Shown: positions 34,261 to 42,802 of the stretch, piece after piece
How positions within the stretch are numbered: the stretch's first letter is position 1
How the letters are laid out: every line of letters starts with the position of its first letter
NCBI RefSeq assembly: GCF_005780185.1
Contig: NZ_VBUI01000021.1
Coordinates: 1 to 64,000 of the forward strand
From: Halomonas urmiana
GTDB lineage: Bacteria > Pseudomonadota > Gammaproteobacteria > Pseudomonadales > Halomonadaceae
Direction: 5' to 3'
Length of the DNA: 64,000 bases
The notes under the pieces: generated by a model
Told to the model about the DNA's origin: nothing
Seen by the model: the letters and a program-made list of their open reading frames with translations, nothing else
Database searches by the model: none
Made by a program: the position numbers and the translations under genes

Positions 34261-34785
34261 ATGAGCGACAACACCCTTACCCCTCGCCCCAGCGAGCTCG
34301 ACCAGGCGCGCTTCGTCGAGCAGTACGGCGAGATCTACGAGCACTCCCCCTGGGTCGCCGAGCTGGCCTGGCAGCAGGGCCTGGGCGGCAAACAGGACAC
34401 GCCCGAGGGCCTGGCCGAGGCCATGGGGCGGGTGCTCACCGGCGCCAGTGCCGAGCGCCAGCTCGAGGTGATCCGCGCCCACCCGGACCTGGCCGGCAAG
34501 GCCGCCATCGCCGGGGAGCTCACCGACGACTCCACCCGCGAGCAGGCCGGTGCCGGCCTGGACCAGTGCACGCCCGAGGAGATGGCGCGGTTCGAGCGCC
34601 TCAACGCCGCCTACAAGGAGAAGTTCGGCTTCCCCTTCGTGATGGCCGTCAAGGGCAACGACCGTCATGACATCCTGGCCGCCTTCGAGACACGCCTGGA
34701 GAACGATCAGGCCGAGGAGCGCCGCACCGCGGTCGAGCAGATCAACCGCATCGCCCGCTTCCGCCTGCAGGCCCGCCTGGGCTGA
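34261..34785 (+). CDS. uraD: OHCU decarboxylase
   Basis: A 174-residue 2-oxo-4-hydroxy-4-carboxy-5-ureidoimidazoline decarboxylase that makes (S)-allantoin stereospecifically. The catalytic histidine is in IRAHPDLAGKAA. Other family elements are FVEQYGEIYEHSPWVAE, LNAAYKEKFGFPFVMAVKG and the C-terminal EQINRIARFRL. GGAGG precedes the ATG at 34261. It is a single-gene unit on the plus strand, divergent from hiuH-puuD and closed by a textbook terminator. Confidence 0.95.
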   Translation: MSDNTLTPRPSELDQARFVEQYGEIYEHSPWVAELAWQQGLGGKQDTPEGLAEAMGRVLTGASAERQLEVIRAHPDLAGKAAIAGELTDDSTREQAGAGLDQCTPEEMARFERLNAAYKEKFGFPFVMAVKGNDRHDILAAFETRLENDQAEERRTAVEQINRIARFRLQARLG

Positions 34786-34835
34786 GCCCAGGCGGTCGGC
34801 GCCTTCGGGCACACACCGAGACCGCCCCTGCATCG

Positions 34836-34869
34836 ACGAGCCGCCGGCCTGCCGGCGGCTCGTTTTTTT
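34836..34869 (+). terminator. Rho-independent terminator of uraD
   Basis: A 13-bp GC-rich stem (ACGAGCCGCCGGC with GCCGGCGGCTCGT, 34836-34848/34851-34863) runs into seven T residues (34863-34869). It is the clearest intrinsic terminator in the window. Confidence 0.92.
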
Positions 34870-34958
34870 ATGCTCCGCCGTTGTGTGCCACCGGCGTCGG
34901 CTCACCGATCACACGAGCGGTGCGGGCGCGGCGCCGTCACTCCCTCGGACACGCCGAC

Positions 34959-34992
34959 GCGGATGCCCGGCCGCTCATGGCCGGGCATCCGC
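34959..34992 (-). terminator. Hairpin terminator of the purine permease
   Basis: A perfect 14-bp stem (34959-34972 with 34979-34992, GCTCAT loop) lies 23 nt past the permease stop. There is no T-run on the minus strand. Confidence 0.65.
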
Positions 34993-35014
34993 GCTCGCCG
35001 GCTTACCGGTCGTG

Positions 35015-36454
35015 CTATTTGGTGGCGCTCGCCACCCGGGAGGCACGGCCTGGGTCATCGCCACCATCCGATGCATCGGCGTTGGCGCCGGCCGCCTCGG
35101 CATCCGCCCTGGCGATCTCCTCACGCTCTCGCGCCTCGTCCGACAGCGACTTCTTCGGCAGCGCGATGTTGAGCACGAAGGCGGTGATCGCCGCCACCAC
35201 GATGGGCGCGCCGCCGATCACGTTCTGCAGCATCGCCGGGAACTGCTCGATGGCCGACGGCACCGAGGAGATGCCAAGGCTCAGCGCCAGCGCCAGCCCG
35301 ACGATGGTCATGTTGCGGGCGGAGAGCTCGTCTTTGATCAGCAGCTGGATGCCGGTCATGGTGATCATGCCGAACACCGTGATGGTGGCCCCGCCCAGCA
35401 CCGGGTAGGGGATGGTGGTCATGATGGCGCCGAACTTAGGGCTGAGGCCGGCCGCGATCATGAACACGCCGGCGATGGCCAGCACCGAGCGGCTGATCAC
35501 CTTGGTCATGGCCACGATGCCGACGTTCTGGCTGAAGGTGGAGGTCGGCAGGGCGCCGAAGAAGGCGCTCGCCGCGGTGGTCAGGCCGTTGCCCAGCAGG
35601 CCACCGGTCAGCTCCTTGGTCTTCAGCTCGCGGTTCATGCCCGCCACGCTGGTGGCCGAGAGATCGCCGATGGTCTGTACGGAGTTGATCACGCAGATCA
35701 CCACCATGGAGACGATGGCGGCGGTGTGGAACTCCATCTCGAAGGGCATCACCTCCGGCACGGCGATCCAGCGGGCGTTGGCCACGGCCTCGAAGCTGAC
35801 CATGCCCAGCGCCAGCGACAGCAGGTAGCCGACCAGGATGCCGACGATGATCGCCGAGAGCTTGACCACGCCGCGCCCGAACTGAGAGGCCGCCAGCACC
35901 GTCAGCAGCGTGACGATCCCCACCACCCAGTTGAGCGGCTCGCCGAAGTTCGGCGCATTGACGTTGCCGCTGCCGGCCATGTAGCGAATCGAGATGTCGT
36001 AGAGCGACAGGCCGATGACCAGCACCACGGTGCCCGCGACGACCGGCGGGAAGAGATGGCGGATGTACTGAATGAAGTAGCCCACCACCATCATGGTGAT
36101 GCCGCCCACCAGCTGGGCGCCGAGGATGCCCTCGATGCCGAACTGGCCGCCCACCGCGATCAGGGTCGGCACGTAGGCGAAGCCCACACCGAAGATGGCC
36201 GGCAGGCGGGCGCCGAACTTCCAGACGCCGTAGAGGTGGAACAGGGTGCAGATCCCCGAGGCCAGCACGGCGATCTGGATCAGCAGTAGCTTCTCCGCCG
36301 GGGTCGCCCCCACTACGCCGGCGATGATGATCGGCGGGGTGATGACGCCGGCGATCATCGCCAGCACGTGCTGCAGCGAGAGCGGCAGGGCCTTCCCGAT
36401 GGGTGGCCTGCCGTAAAAATCGAAGATCGAGGTGTTCCTGGGATTGTTTGGCAT
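35015..36454 (-). CDS. NCS2-family purine permease (xanthine/urate type)
   Basis: A 479-residue nucleobase:cation symporter-2 protein with about 14 membrane segments. Diagnostic NCS2 stretches are LPLSLQHVLAMIAGVITPPIIIAG near the start, IQTIGDLSATSV (here VQTIGDLSATSVAG), and the signature around LPTSTFSQNVGIVAMTKVISR with the conserved NVG. The surrounding urate-degradation genes favour urate or xanthine over uracil. The ATG at 36454 leads directly into the conserved region; its Shine-Dalgarno is poor. A near-match of the TGTATACA box lies 125 nt upstream. Confidence 0.92.
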   Translation of the reverse strand: MPNNPRNTSIFDFYGRPPIGKALPLSLQHVLAMIAGVITPPIIIAGVVGATPAEKLLLIQIAVLASGICTLFHLYGVWKFGARLPAIFGVGFAYVPTLIAVGGQFGIEGILGAQLVGGITMMVVGYFIQYIRHLFPPVVAGTVVLVIGLSLYDISIRYMAGSGNVNAPNFGEPLNWVVGIVTLLTVLAASQFGRGVVKLSAIIVGILVGYLLSLALGMVSFEAVANARWIAVPEVMPFEMEFHTAAIVSMVVICVINSVQTIGDLSATSVAGMNRELKTKELTGGLLGNGLTTAASAFFGALPTSTFSQNVGIVAMTKVISRSVLAIAGVFMIAAGLSPKFGAIMTTIPYPVLGGATITVFGMITMTGIQLLIKDELSARNMTIVGLALALSLGISSVPSAIEQFPAMLQNVIGGAPIVVAAITAFVLNIALPKKSLSDEAREREEIARADAEAAGANADASDGGDDPGRASRVASATK

Positions 36455-36579
36455 GGTTGGACCACAGCTGTTGTTATGAGGGAGGGAGCGGTAATTGTTG
36501 TATGCCAGACAAGCTGCCACATTGTCGTACGATTTTAAATGCAACTAGATACAAAGTCGTACACAAAAGATTTTATAAT

Positions 36580-36587
36580 AGTATACA
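36580..36587 (-). promoter_or_regulatory. Variant operator AGTATACA upstream of the purine permease
   Basis: AGTATACA (one base off the palindrome) lies in the AT-rich stretch TTTTATAATAGTATACATTT between the permease start and the end of the outer-membrane protein gene. Confidence 0.5.
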
Positions 36588-36635
36588 TTTACCGCCGACA
36601 GTGGGATGCGAGGCCTGCGGCCTTACCCGCGCAGG

Positions 36636-37499
36636 TTAGAGATGCCACTCCAGCTGGAGCATCAGGGCATCGGTATCCACGCCCGGCTTGTCCTGATTGC
36701 CGAACTTGTTGCGCCAATACTCGTAGCCGGCGCCGACCCAGAGGGTGTTCTCCCCGCCCCAGGCCAGCCGCCCCACGTCGAGCATCAGCGAGGTGCGCAT
36801 CAACTGCTCGGCCGCGGTCTCGGCACCGAAATAGTCCTCGCCCTTCTCGCCATTGAGGTTGAAGAAGCCCTGAAACTTCATCGGCAGCGCCCCCGCCTCA
36901 AACGGCAGGCCCCAGGCCAGGTTGAGCTGGTAGTAAGGGTCGAAGCTGATGTCGGTCTCGTTGCCCGGCGCCGCGCAGGCGTCGAGGCCGCAGTGATTCC
37001 ACTCATAGGAGTAGAAGAGGCTGAGGTCGAGAAAGCCCCGGGGCACGTCGAACTTCAGGGTCGGCCCCAGCAACAACTGGCGCTTGCGCGGCGCGAAGGC
37101 GGTGTTCTTGGTGTTGAGGTCAAAGCCGCCGCTCAGCGCCACGTCCCTAACCGGTCCGAAGGCCAACGGTGCGTCGAATACCTTGCCGGCGTGCAGCTGG
37201 TGGCGATAGACCAGGTAGGCCTCGGTGGCGCCCTCGTCGCTGTTGCGGGCGGGGTCGGCGCTGTCGGACTGCAGCAGGTCGAGGTTGAAGAAGTTCTGGC
37301 CCAGCGAGTAGCCGCTCGCGTGGGTGAACTGCAGGACGTGCTTGGCGACGTCCTCGCCATTGCCGGGTTCCCGGAACTGGGTGCCGTAGCGATAGCCAAT
37401 GGCGGTATCGCTCCAGGTGGCGGCCTGGGCCGAGACGGAGGCGACGGCGAGGCACAGGGCCGCGCCCGCGGCCAGCGGCTGGGAAGTGCGTTGGAACAT
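36636..37499 (-). CDS. Tsx/OmpK-like outer-membrane channel
   Basis: A 287-residue protein with a Sec signal peptide (cleavage after VSAQA) and alternating amphipathic strands ending in a C-terminal aromatic-rich strand (LMLQLEWHL), as in outer-membrane beta-barrels. SDTAIGYRYGTQFREPGN, FNLDLLQSDSADPA, LFYSYEWNH and YEYWRNKFGNQ resemble the nucleoside-specific channel family (Tsx/OmpK). The start at 37499 has GGAG about 8 nt upstream. It lies upstream of the purine permease, and its promoter carries both box types found before gcl. Uptake of purines or ureides across the outer membrane is therefore plausible. Confidence 0.78.
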   Translation of the reverse strand: MFQRTSQPLAAGAALCLAVASVSAQAATWSDTAIGYRYGTQFREPGNGEDVAKHVLQFTHASGYSLGQNFFNLDLLQSDSADPARNSDEGATEAYLVYRHQLHAGKVFDAPLAFGPVRDVALSGGFDLNTKNTAFAPRKRQLLLGPTLKFDVPRGFLDLSLFYSYEWNHCGLDACAAPGNETDISFDPYYQLNLAWGLPFEAGALPMKFQGFFNLNGEKGEDYFGAETAAEQLMRTSLMLDVGRLAWGGENTLWVGAGYEYWRNKFGNQDKPGVDTDALMLQLEWHL

Positions 37500-37609
37500 G
37501 TCAGGCATCTCCGGTTGTTGGTGTTATACCGAGACCGTTCCGTACCGACGCGACACCCATAGGATGTCGCCATCATACGGACAACATGTCCAACACTACC
37601 TAACAATTT

Positions 37610-37631
37610 TGTATACTGGAAATTATTTCCG
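37610..37631 (-). promoter_or_regulatory. Composite operator: TGTATACT joined to an IclR-type box
   Basis: TGTATACT (37610-37617) abuts TGGAAATTATTTCCG (37617-37631). The first 14 bases of the latter, TGGAAATTATTTCC, are identical to those of the perfect box at 5330-5343 before gcl. Both sit 110-130 nt upstream of the Tsx-like gene. The two motifs are thus paired at both promoters. Confidence 0.65.
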
Positions 37632-37783
37632 TTAAATGCACAAACGGAGCACATTCCCCTGATAGGTAGCCGTCCGACGCCCGCCAAGAACTCGACCACC
37701 GGGACGAGAAGCGCGGCAAGAAGGGGCGCTTGCCGGGAGCGAGGGCCTACACTGAGAGAACACCTATCAGCCGGGAGCCCGCC

Positions 37784-38407
37784 ATGTTTCGTGATCGCCG
37801 CGAAGCGGCCGAACACCTCATCGACCGCCTCTCCTACCTCAAGACAGAGAACCCGCTGATCCTGGCCATCCCCCGCGGCGCGGTGCCCATGGGGCGATGG
37901 ATGGCCGATGCCCTGAACGGCGAGCTGGACGTGGTGCTGGTGCGCAAGGTGGGCGCGCCGAGCAACCCGGAGTACGCGATTGGCGCAATCGACGAAAACG
38001 GCCGCGTGGCCCTGGAGCCTGCCGCCGCCTACTACCGCGAGGAGGCGGTGAATCGAGAGGTGGAACACCAGCAGGCCCTGATCGAGGAGCGCCGCCGGCG
38101 CTATACCCCGGTGCGCTCGGCCATCGATCCCAGGGGGCGCATCGTGGTGGTGGTGGACGACGGCAGCGCCACGGGCGCGACCATGGCGGCTGCCCTCACC
38201 GCCCTGCGGGCCCGTGACCCGCGACGGCTGATCGCCGCCCTGGGGGCGGCGCCGCCCGAGACCGTGGCGCGGCTCGAGGCGCTGGCCGATGAGGTGATCT
38301 GCCTGGAGACCTCCCGGGACTTCCGGGCCGTGGGGCAGTTCTTCGCCGACTTCGGCCAGGTGGAAGACGATGAGGTGATCGCGCTGCTGGGACGCAATCA
38401 CGGCTGA
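37784..38407 (+). CDS. Phosphoribosyltransferase-domain protein
   Basis: A 207-residue type I PRTase. The PRPP-binding loop is VVVVDDGSATGATM (about 121-134). The N-terminal half ILAIPRGAVPMGRWMADALNGELDVVLVRKVGAPSNPEYAIGAID is typical of the uncharacterised PRTase group often seen with stress or dienelactone-hydrolase proteins, rather than of Hpt, Apt or Upp. GGGAG precedes the ATG at 37784. It stands alone after the Tsx-like gene (divergent) and is closed by a hairpin. A purine salvage role would be attractive given the neighbours but is not shown by the sequence. Confidence 0.82.
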   Translation: MFRDRREAAEHLIDRLSYLKTENPLILAIPRGAVPMGRWMADALNGELDVVLVRKVGAPSNPEYAIGAIDENGRVALEPAAAYYREEAVNREVEHQQALIEERRRRYTPVRSAIDPRGRIVVVVDDGSATGATMAAALTALRARDPRRLIAALGAAPPETVARLEALADEVICLETSRDFRAVGQFFADFGQVEDDEVIALLGRNHG

Positions 38408-38455
38408 GCAGCCGCAGGCAAAGCGGACGGCGCCGAGCGCGCCTACATGACGCAA

Positions 38456-38483
38456 ACGGGCGCCACCCGAAGATGGCGCCCGT
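38456..38483. terminator. Bidirectional hairpin between PRTase and phasin genes
   Basis: ACGGGCGCCA/TGGCGCCCGT (38456-38465/38474-38483) is a 10-bp stem with an 8-nt loop between two convergent genes. Confidence 0.65.
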
Positions 38484-38546
38484 ATACGTTGGCGTGGCTC
38501 CCGCTCGCCCGGTCTTTACGGAGGCTCCGGCGAGCGCAGCCGAGCC

Positions 38547-38903
38547 TTACTTGGTGGCCGGGGTGGCGGCCTTGATGCCGTCCTCGGCGAGCTTCTGGCT
38601 CTCGCGAACGTACTCCTGGCTCAGGCTCATGATCTTCTCGGCGTCGCCCCGCAGGCGCTCGCCCATGTCCTGACTGGCCTTCTGCTGGGCGTCCACGGCC
38701 TTCTTCAGGCCCTCGGCGTCACGCACGTCGAGCCAGCCGCGTGCCTGGGAGAGACCCAGGTCGGTCAGGGCTCGCACGGCGTCGAACTGGGCGGCGACCA
38801 GCTTCTCGGTGTAGTCGAGGTTGAGGGCGCCGAGACGGCGGGCGGGTGCCACGAACGTGGACTCGAGCTGTTCGGTCGCTTGTTGTGTGGTTGCCTGGCT
38901 CAT
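38547..38903 (-). CDS. Phasin-family protein
   Basis: A 118-residue, almost entirely helical protein. TFVAPARRLGALNLDYTEKLVAAQFDAVRALTDLGLSQARGWLDVRDAEGLKKAVDAQQK matches the phasin (PHA granule-associated) domain, and the C-terminal half is a heptad-rich amphipathic helix. Phasins coat polyhydroxyalkanoate granules and set their number and size. GGAGGTG precedes the ATG at 38903. No PHA synthase is seen nearby. Confidence 0.85.
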   Translation of the reverse strand: MSQATTQQATEQLESTFVAPARRLGALNLDYTEKLVAAQFDAVRALTDLGLSQARGWLDVRDAEGLKKAVDAQQKASQDMGERLRGDAEKIMSLSQEYVRESQKLAEDGIKAATPATK

Positions 38904-39035
38904 GTAACACCTCCATCGGTAGTGGACAGCGGGGGCATGCGCCCCGTGCTGCATTGCAACATAGCAGCCTGCTTTGTGCAGCGCAACATCCTCCTGATGG
39001 GGGATGCCGCACGTCCATGAAGAGCCCCGAAAGAC

Positions 39036-39059
39036 AACGCCCGGCCGAAGCCGGGCGTT
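39036..39059 (-). terminator. Hairpin terminator after the GST gene
   Basis: AACGCCCGGC/GCCGGGCGTT (39036-39045/39050-39059) with a CGAA tetraloop lies 38 nt past the GST stop, followed on the minus strand by a short GTCTTTC. Confidence 0.68.
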
Positions 39060-39096
39060 ATGAGAGACGAGTCACGTCAGCGAGGGACAAGCCCCC

Positions 39097-39804
39097 TCAG
39101 CGATAGGCGCCCTCGATGTCGGTGACGCGCAGGGCCCGGCGCCCGAGGCCGCCGTGCTGGTCGAGCATGCGCTCGAGCCAGCCGTGCACCGGGTCGGCAT
39201 TGGAGACCAGGTCGGCGCTGGAGACGCAGCGCGCCCACATGAAGTTGCCGAAGACCAGGTAGTCGGCGCCGGCCGGAGCGTCGCCGTCGAGGAAGTCGCT
39301 GTCCGTGAGCTGGGCGCGCAACGGCTCCAGGGCGGCATCGAGCTGGGCCAGGCCCTTGGCCGGCGAATGGAACTCCTCGAGGGTGCGGCCGAAACGCTTC
39401 TCGCGGGTCTCGCGGAAGTAGGCGCGGTCGTCGGGATGGATGGCGTTGAGCAGGTCCATGATGATGGTGCGCAGCATCGCCGGCGCCAGGGAGCGCTCGG
39501 CGTAGTACTTGAAGAAGCGCGCCCGGGTCTCGGCCAGCCCCTCGCCCAGCAGCGGCGCCTCGGGATAGGCGCGATCCAGGTAGCGCAGGATCTCGTAGCT
39601 CTCGGTCACCACCTCGTCACCATCGACGAGCACCGGCACCTTGTCGTGGCTGGCAAAGGCCAGGGCCTCCTTGTCGGTGAAGTGCCAGGGGCGCGTCTGC
39701 ACCTCGAGGCCCTTGTGGGCCAGGGCGTAGCGCACTCGCCAGCAGTAGGGCGAGAAACGCAGCCCCTCGTCGATGCCGCAGAGATCATAGAGCACCCGTG
39801 TCAT
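39097..39804 (-). CDS. Glutathione S-transferase family protein
   Basis: A 235-residue GST. The thioredoxin-like N-terminal domain has RFSPYCWRVRYALAHKGLEVQ with an SPYCWR redox/GSH-site motif, then DKVPVLVDGDEVVTESYEILRYLDRAYPEAPLLG, where VP and ES bind glutathione. An all-helical C-terminal domain follows. The cysteine in SPYC suggests an omega/beta-like or thiol-transfer class. It is a single-gene unit. The substrate is unknown. Confidence 0.88.
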   Translation of the reverse strand: MTRVLYDLCGIDEGLRFSPYCWRVRYALAHKGLEVQTRPWHFTDKEALAFASHDKVPVLVDGDEVVTESYEILRYLDRAYPEAPLLGEGLAETRARFFKYYAERSLAPAMLRTIIMDLLNAIHPDDRAYFRETREKRFGRTLEEFHSPAKGLAQLDAALEPLRAQLTDSDFLDGDAPAGADYLVFGNFMWARCVSSADLVSNADPVHGWLERMLDQHGGLGRRALRVTDIEGAYR

Positions 39805-40142
39805 GCCGCCTCCTCGTGTCGGGTTCAGGACCCTCGATAGTGCCAGCCTTTGCGGCCGCCGCCAACGCCGCGCACGCCCGGTAATCCGGCGACAGCGACT
39901 TGCCCATTAGTCTAACTCCTTCACCCCACTCCCGGCCGGTGCAAGGCGCGCGAAGGCGTTACAAGTCATTGAATAGAAGCTTCTTTCACGAGTCGGCGAT
40001 GAGACGATCCGGACGCTTAACTTTGGTCAGACCAATGTTCCAGCAGTGGTCAAGGCCACGGCTTGCGCTTAAGGTCGCCCGCTCACCATGCCCTGAGCGG
40101 GCACGCCAACGCTCCACCGTTCCCATGTGAAAGGAACCCTCC
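39805..40142. promoter_or_regulatory. GST/permease divergent gap with TGGTCAGACCA operator
   Basis: This 338-nt gap holds no gene. At 40023-40035 lies TTGGTCAGACCAA, a perfect palindrome about a central base and typical of FadR-subfamily GntR regulators (TGGT-N3-ACCA). The same core, TGGTCTGACCA on the opposite reading, occurs at 42804-42814 between glcC and glcD. It is 108 nt upstream of the permease start. Confidence 0.72.
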
Positions 40143-41843
40143 ATGAACGAAACCACACTCGCGCTGTTCGCCTTCGTGCCCCTGGTGCTGGCCGGGGTGC
40201 TGCTGATCGGCCTGCGCATGGCCGCCCGGGTCGCCATGCCGATCGTCTTCGTGGTCACCGCGCTCATCGGCCTGCTCGCCTGGCAGATGAGTTTCACACG
40301 GATCCTGGCCTCGACCCTACAGGGCCTGATGCTGACCGTGGCGATCCTGTGGATCATCTTCGGCGCCATCCTGCTGCTCAACACCCTCAAACACTCCGGA
40401 GGGATCACCGCCATCCGCAACGGCTTCTCGGGCATCAGCCCGGACCGTCGCGTGCAGGCGATCATCGTCGCCTGGCTGTTCGGCTGCTTCATCGAGGGGG
40501 CCTCGGGCTTCGGCACCCCCGCCGCCGTGGCCGCGCCGCTGATGGTGGCGCTCGGCTTCCCGGCGCTGGCCGCCGTGGTGGTGGGCATGATGATTCAGTC
40601 CACGCCGGTCTCCTTCGGTGCGGTGGGCACGCCGATCGTAGTCGGGGTCACCGGTGGCCTAGACCGCGTCGGCATCACCGAGGCCCTGGACGCCGGCGGC
40701 CAGAGCTGGCTTGCGTACTATCACCTGATCGCCGGCGAGGTCGCGGTGATCCACGCCATCGTCGGCGTGCTGATGCCGCTGATCATGGTGATGATCATGG
40801 TGCGCTTCTTCGGCGCCAACCGCTCCTGGAAGGAGGGGCTCTCCATCACGCCCTTCGCGCTCTTCGCCGGAATCTGCTTCGTGGTGCCCTACGCCTTGGC
40901 CGGCGTGCTGCTGGGGCCGGAATTCCCGTCGATGATCGGCGCCATGGTCGGCCTCGCCATCGTCGTGCCGGCGGCCCGCCGCGGCTTCCTGCTGCCCAAG
41001 GACACCTGGGACTTCCCGCCCTCCTCCGCCTGGCCGGACCAGTGGATCGGCAAGCTGGTGATCAAGACCGAGGACGTGGTGGGCAAGACCCCGATCACCA
41101 CCGTCATGGGCTGGGTGCCCTACGTACTGCTGGCCGTCTTCCTGGTGGCCTCGCGCACCATCGAGCCGCTCAAGAGTGCGCTCACCTCCTTCGCCTTCGG
41201 CTGGAGCGACATCCTCGGCGAGACCGGCGTCTCCGGCAGCATCCAGCCGCTCTACCTGCCCGGCGGCATCCTGCTGGCGGTGGTGCTGGTCACCGCCGTG
41301 CTGCACCGCATGCGCCTGGGTGAGCTAAAGGCGGCCTTCAGCGAGTCCAGCCGCACCCTGCTGGGCGCCGGCTTCGTGCTGATCTTCACCATCCCCATGG
41401 TGCGGATCCTGATCAACTCGGGCGTCAACGCCGCCGACCTGGTCTCCATGCCGGTGGCCATGGCGCAGTTCGTCGCCGATGGGGTGGGCGGTGTCTACCC
41501 GCTCTTCGCGCCGGCCGTAGGCGCCCTGGGGGCCTTCATCGCCGGATCGAACACCGTCTCGAACCTGATGCTCTCCGACTTCCAGTTCAACGTCGCCCAG
41601 CAGCTCGGCGTCTCCACCGCCATGATGGTCGCCCTGCAGGCCGTGGGCGCCGCGGCGGGCAACATGATCGCCATCCACAACGTGGTCGCGGCCTCCGCTA
41701 CCGTGGGCCTGCTGGGCCGCGAGGGCGAGACCATCCGCAAGACCATCCTGCCGACGCTCTACTACCTCGTTGCCGCCGGCGCGCTCGGCCTGGTGGCCTT
41801 CTACGTACTGGGCATCGGCGACCCGCTGCTGAGCCTGGGCTGA
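40143..41843 (+). CDS. Glycolate/L-lactate permease (GlcA/LldP family)
   Basis: A 566-residue LctP-family permease with about 13 membrane segments. The family signatures are [28 protein letters not shown] and, near the C-terminus, [22 protein letters not shown] and [25 protein letters not shown]. It imports glycolate and/or lactate by proton symport. GAAAGGAA precedes the ATG. GlcA and LldP are close paralogues and cannot be separated by eye. The adjacent glcC-like regulator and glcDEFG genes favour glycolate. Confidence 0.93.
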   Translation: MNETTLALFAFVPLVLAGVLLIGLRMAARVAMPIVFVVTALIGLLAWQMSFTRILASTLQGLMLTVAILWIIFGAILLLNTLKHSGGITAIRNGFSGISPDRRVQAIIVAWLFGCFIEGASGFGTPAAVAAPLMVALGFPALAAVVVGMMIQSTPVSFGAVGTPIVVGVTGGLDRVGITEALDAGGQSWLAYYHLIAGEVAVIHAIVGVLMPLIMVMIMVRFFGANRSWKEGLSITPFALFAGICFVVPYALAGVLLGPEFPSMIGAMVGLAIVVPAARRGFLLPKDTWDFPPSSAWPDQWIGKLVIKTEDVVGKTPITTVMGWVPYVLLAVFLVASRTIEPLKSALTSFAFGWSDILGETGVSGSIQPLYLPGGILLAVVLVTAVLHRMRLGELKAAFSESSRTLLGAGFVLIFTIPMVRILINSGVNAADLVSMPVAMAQFVADGVGGVYPLFAPAVGALGAFIAGSNTVSNLMLSDFQFNVAQQLGVSTAMMVALQAVGAAAGNMIAIHNVVAASATVGLLGREGETIRKTILPTLYYLVAAGALGLVAFYVLGIGDPLLSLG

Positions 41844-41852
41844 TCGGAGTGA

Positions 41853-41921
41853 GCCTGGCCCGAGGCCAGGCGAACCCACAACGGCGCACCGCCCCCACGG
41901 CTCGGCCGTGGGGGCGGTGCG
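41853..41921. terminator. Tandem hairpins between permease and regulator genes
   Basis: An 8-bp stem GCCTGGCC/GGCCAGGC (41853-41860/41864-41871) is followed by a perfect 17-bp stem (41885-41901 with 41905-41921, TCG loop). The second is among the strongest in the window and lies between convergent genes, so it should act in both directions. Confidence 0.8.
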
Positions 41922-41946
41922 TCTTCAGGCGTTTGGCTCGGCATCG

Positions 41947-42726
41947 CTACTCCCACTCCTCCAGCCGCATCGCCGAGCGCTCCAGGCGCTGCTCCTCCGC
42001 CTCGATCTCGCCCAGCTGCTCGCCGATGCTCGAGAGGTGCTCCAGGGCGGCGCGCCGGGCGAGTTCGGGCTTGCCCTCGATCACCGCGCGATACAGTCGG
42101 GCGTGCTGGCGATTGATCATCTCGCGACAGTGGGGACGGTGATAGAGGTTCTTCACCGAGGCGAACACCGAGCTCAGCAGCAGGTCCGTCAGGCTCTGCA
42201 GGGTGTGGACCAGCACCGGGTTGTGGGAGGCCTGGCAGATGGCCAGGTGGAAGCCGTGATCGAAGCGCGCCAAGCGCTCGGCCTCGATCGTCTCGGCGCT
42301 CTCCACGTAGTCGACCATCTCCCGGTAGCGGCGGGTGATCAGCACCCGGTCCGAGGCCGTGCCGCGGCTGGCCGCCAGGCTCGCCGACTCGCCCTCGAGC
42401 AGTGCCCGTACCTCCAGCAGGTCGAACAGGGTCCGCGGATGATCGCGGAAGAGGTACATCAGGGGGGAATCCAGGGGCGTCGACACCAGCGGAGCGACCA
42501 CCGAGCCCCGCCCCTGGCGGGTGTCGATGACACCCTTGCTGCGCAGCGTCCGCAGCGCCTCGCGCAGGGAGGCACGCGACACCTGCAGGCGCTCGCTGAG
42601 CCGCCGCTCCGAGGGCAGCAGCTGGCCCGGGCGGAACACACCGTCGAGGATCAGCTCCTCGAGACGGGCCGCGATGGCGTCGGGCGTGCGCGAGGTGATC
42701 CGCAGCTCTTCATGGTAACGGGGCAT
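41947..42726 (-). CDS. glcC: GntR-family regulator, FCD domain (GlcC/LldR-like)
   Basis: A 259-residue FadR-subfamily regulator. The DNA-binding domain has GQLLPSERRLSERLQVSRASLREALRTLRSKGVIDTRQGRGSVV, and the FCD domain has FDLLEVRALLEGESASLAA, FHLAICQASHNPVLVHTL and HARLYRAVIEGKPELARRAALEHL. It is divergent from glcDEFG exactly as E. coli glcC is, which is why GlcC is preferred over the lactate regulator LldR. The two are close relatives. TGGTC(A/T)GACCA palindromes upstream of glcD and of the permease are its probable sites. GGAGAG precedes the ATG at 42726. Confidence 0.82.
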   Translation of the reverse strand: MPRYHEELRITSRTPDAIAARLEELILDGVFRPGQLLPSERRLSERLQVSRASLREALRTLRSKGVIDTRQGRGSVVAPLVSTPLDSPLMYLFRDHPRTLFDLLEVRALLEGESASLAASRGTASDRVLITRRYREMVDYVESAETIEAERLARFDHGFHLAICQASHNPVLVHTLQSLTDLLLSSVFASVKNLYHRPHCREMINRQHARLYRAVIEGKPELARRAALEHLSSIGEQLGEIEAEEQRLERSAMRLEEWE

Positions 42727-42766
42727 GATCGTGCTCTCCGGGGATGCCAGGGCGAGCCTCAAGGGT

Positions 42767-42793
42767 GTATTGTGGAAAAACTTTCCACAATAC
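42767..42793. promoter_or_regulatory. 27-bp inverted repeat in the glcC/glcD promoter (contains an IclR-like box)
   Basis: GTATTGTGGAAA and TTTCCACAATAC (42767-42778/42782-42793) are perfect 12-nt arms around AAC. The inner part TGGAAAAACTTTCCA (42773-42787) matches TGGAAATNATTTCCA at 12 of 14 informative positions. It lies 41 nt upstream of the glcC start. Confidence 0.65.
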
Positions 42794-42802
42794 TACCAAC
42801 GA

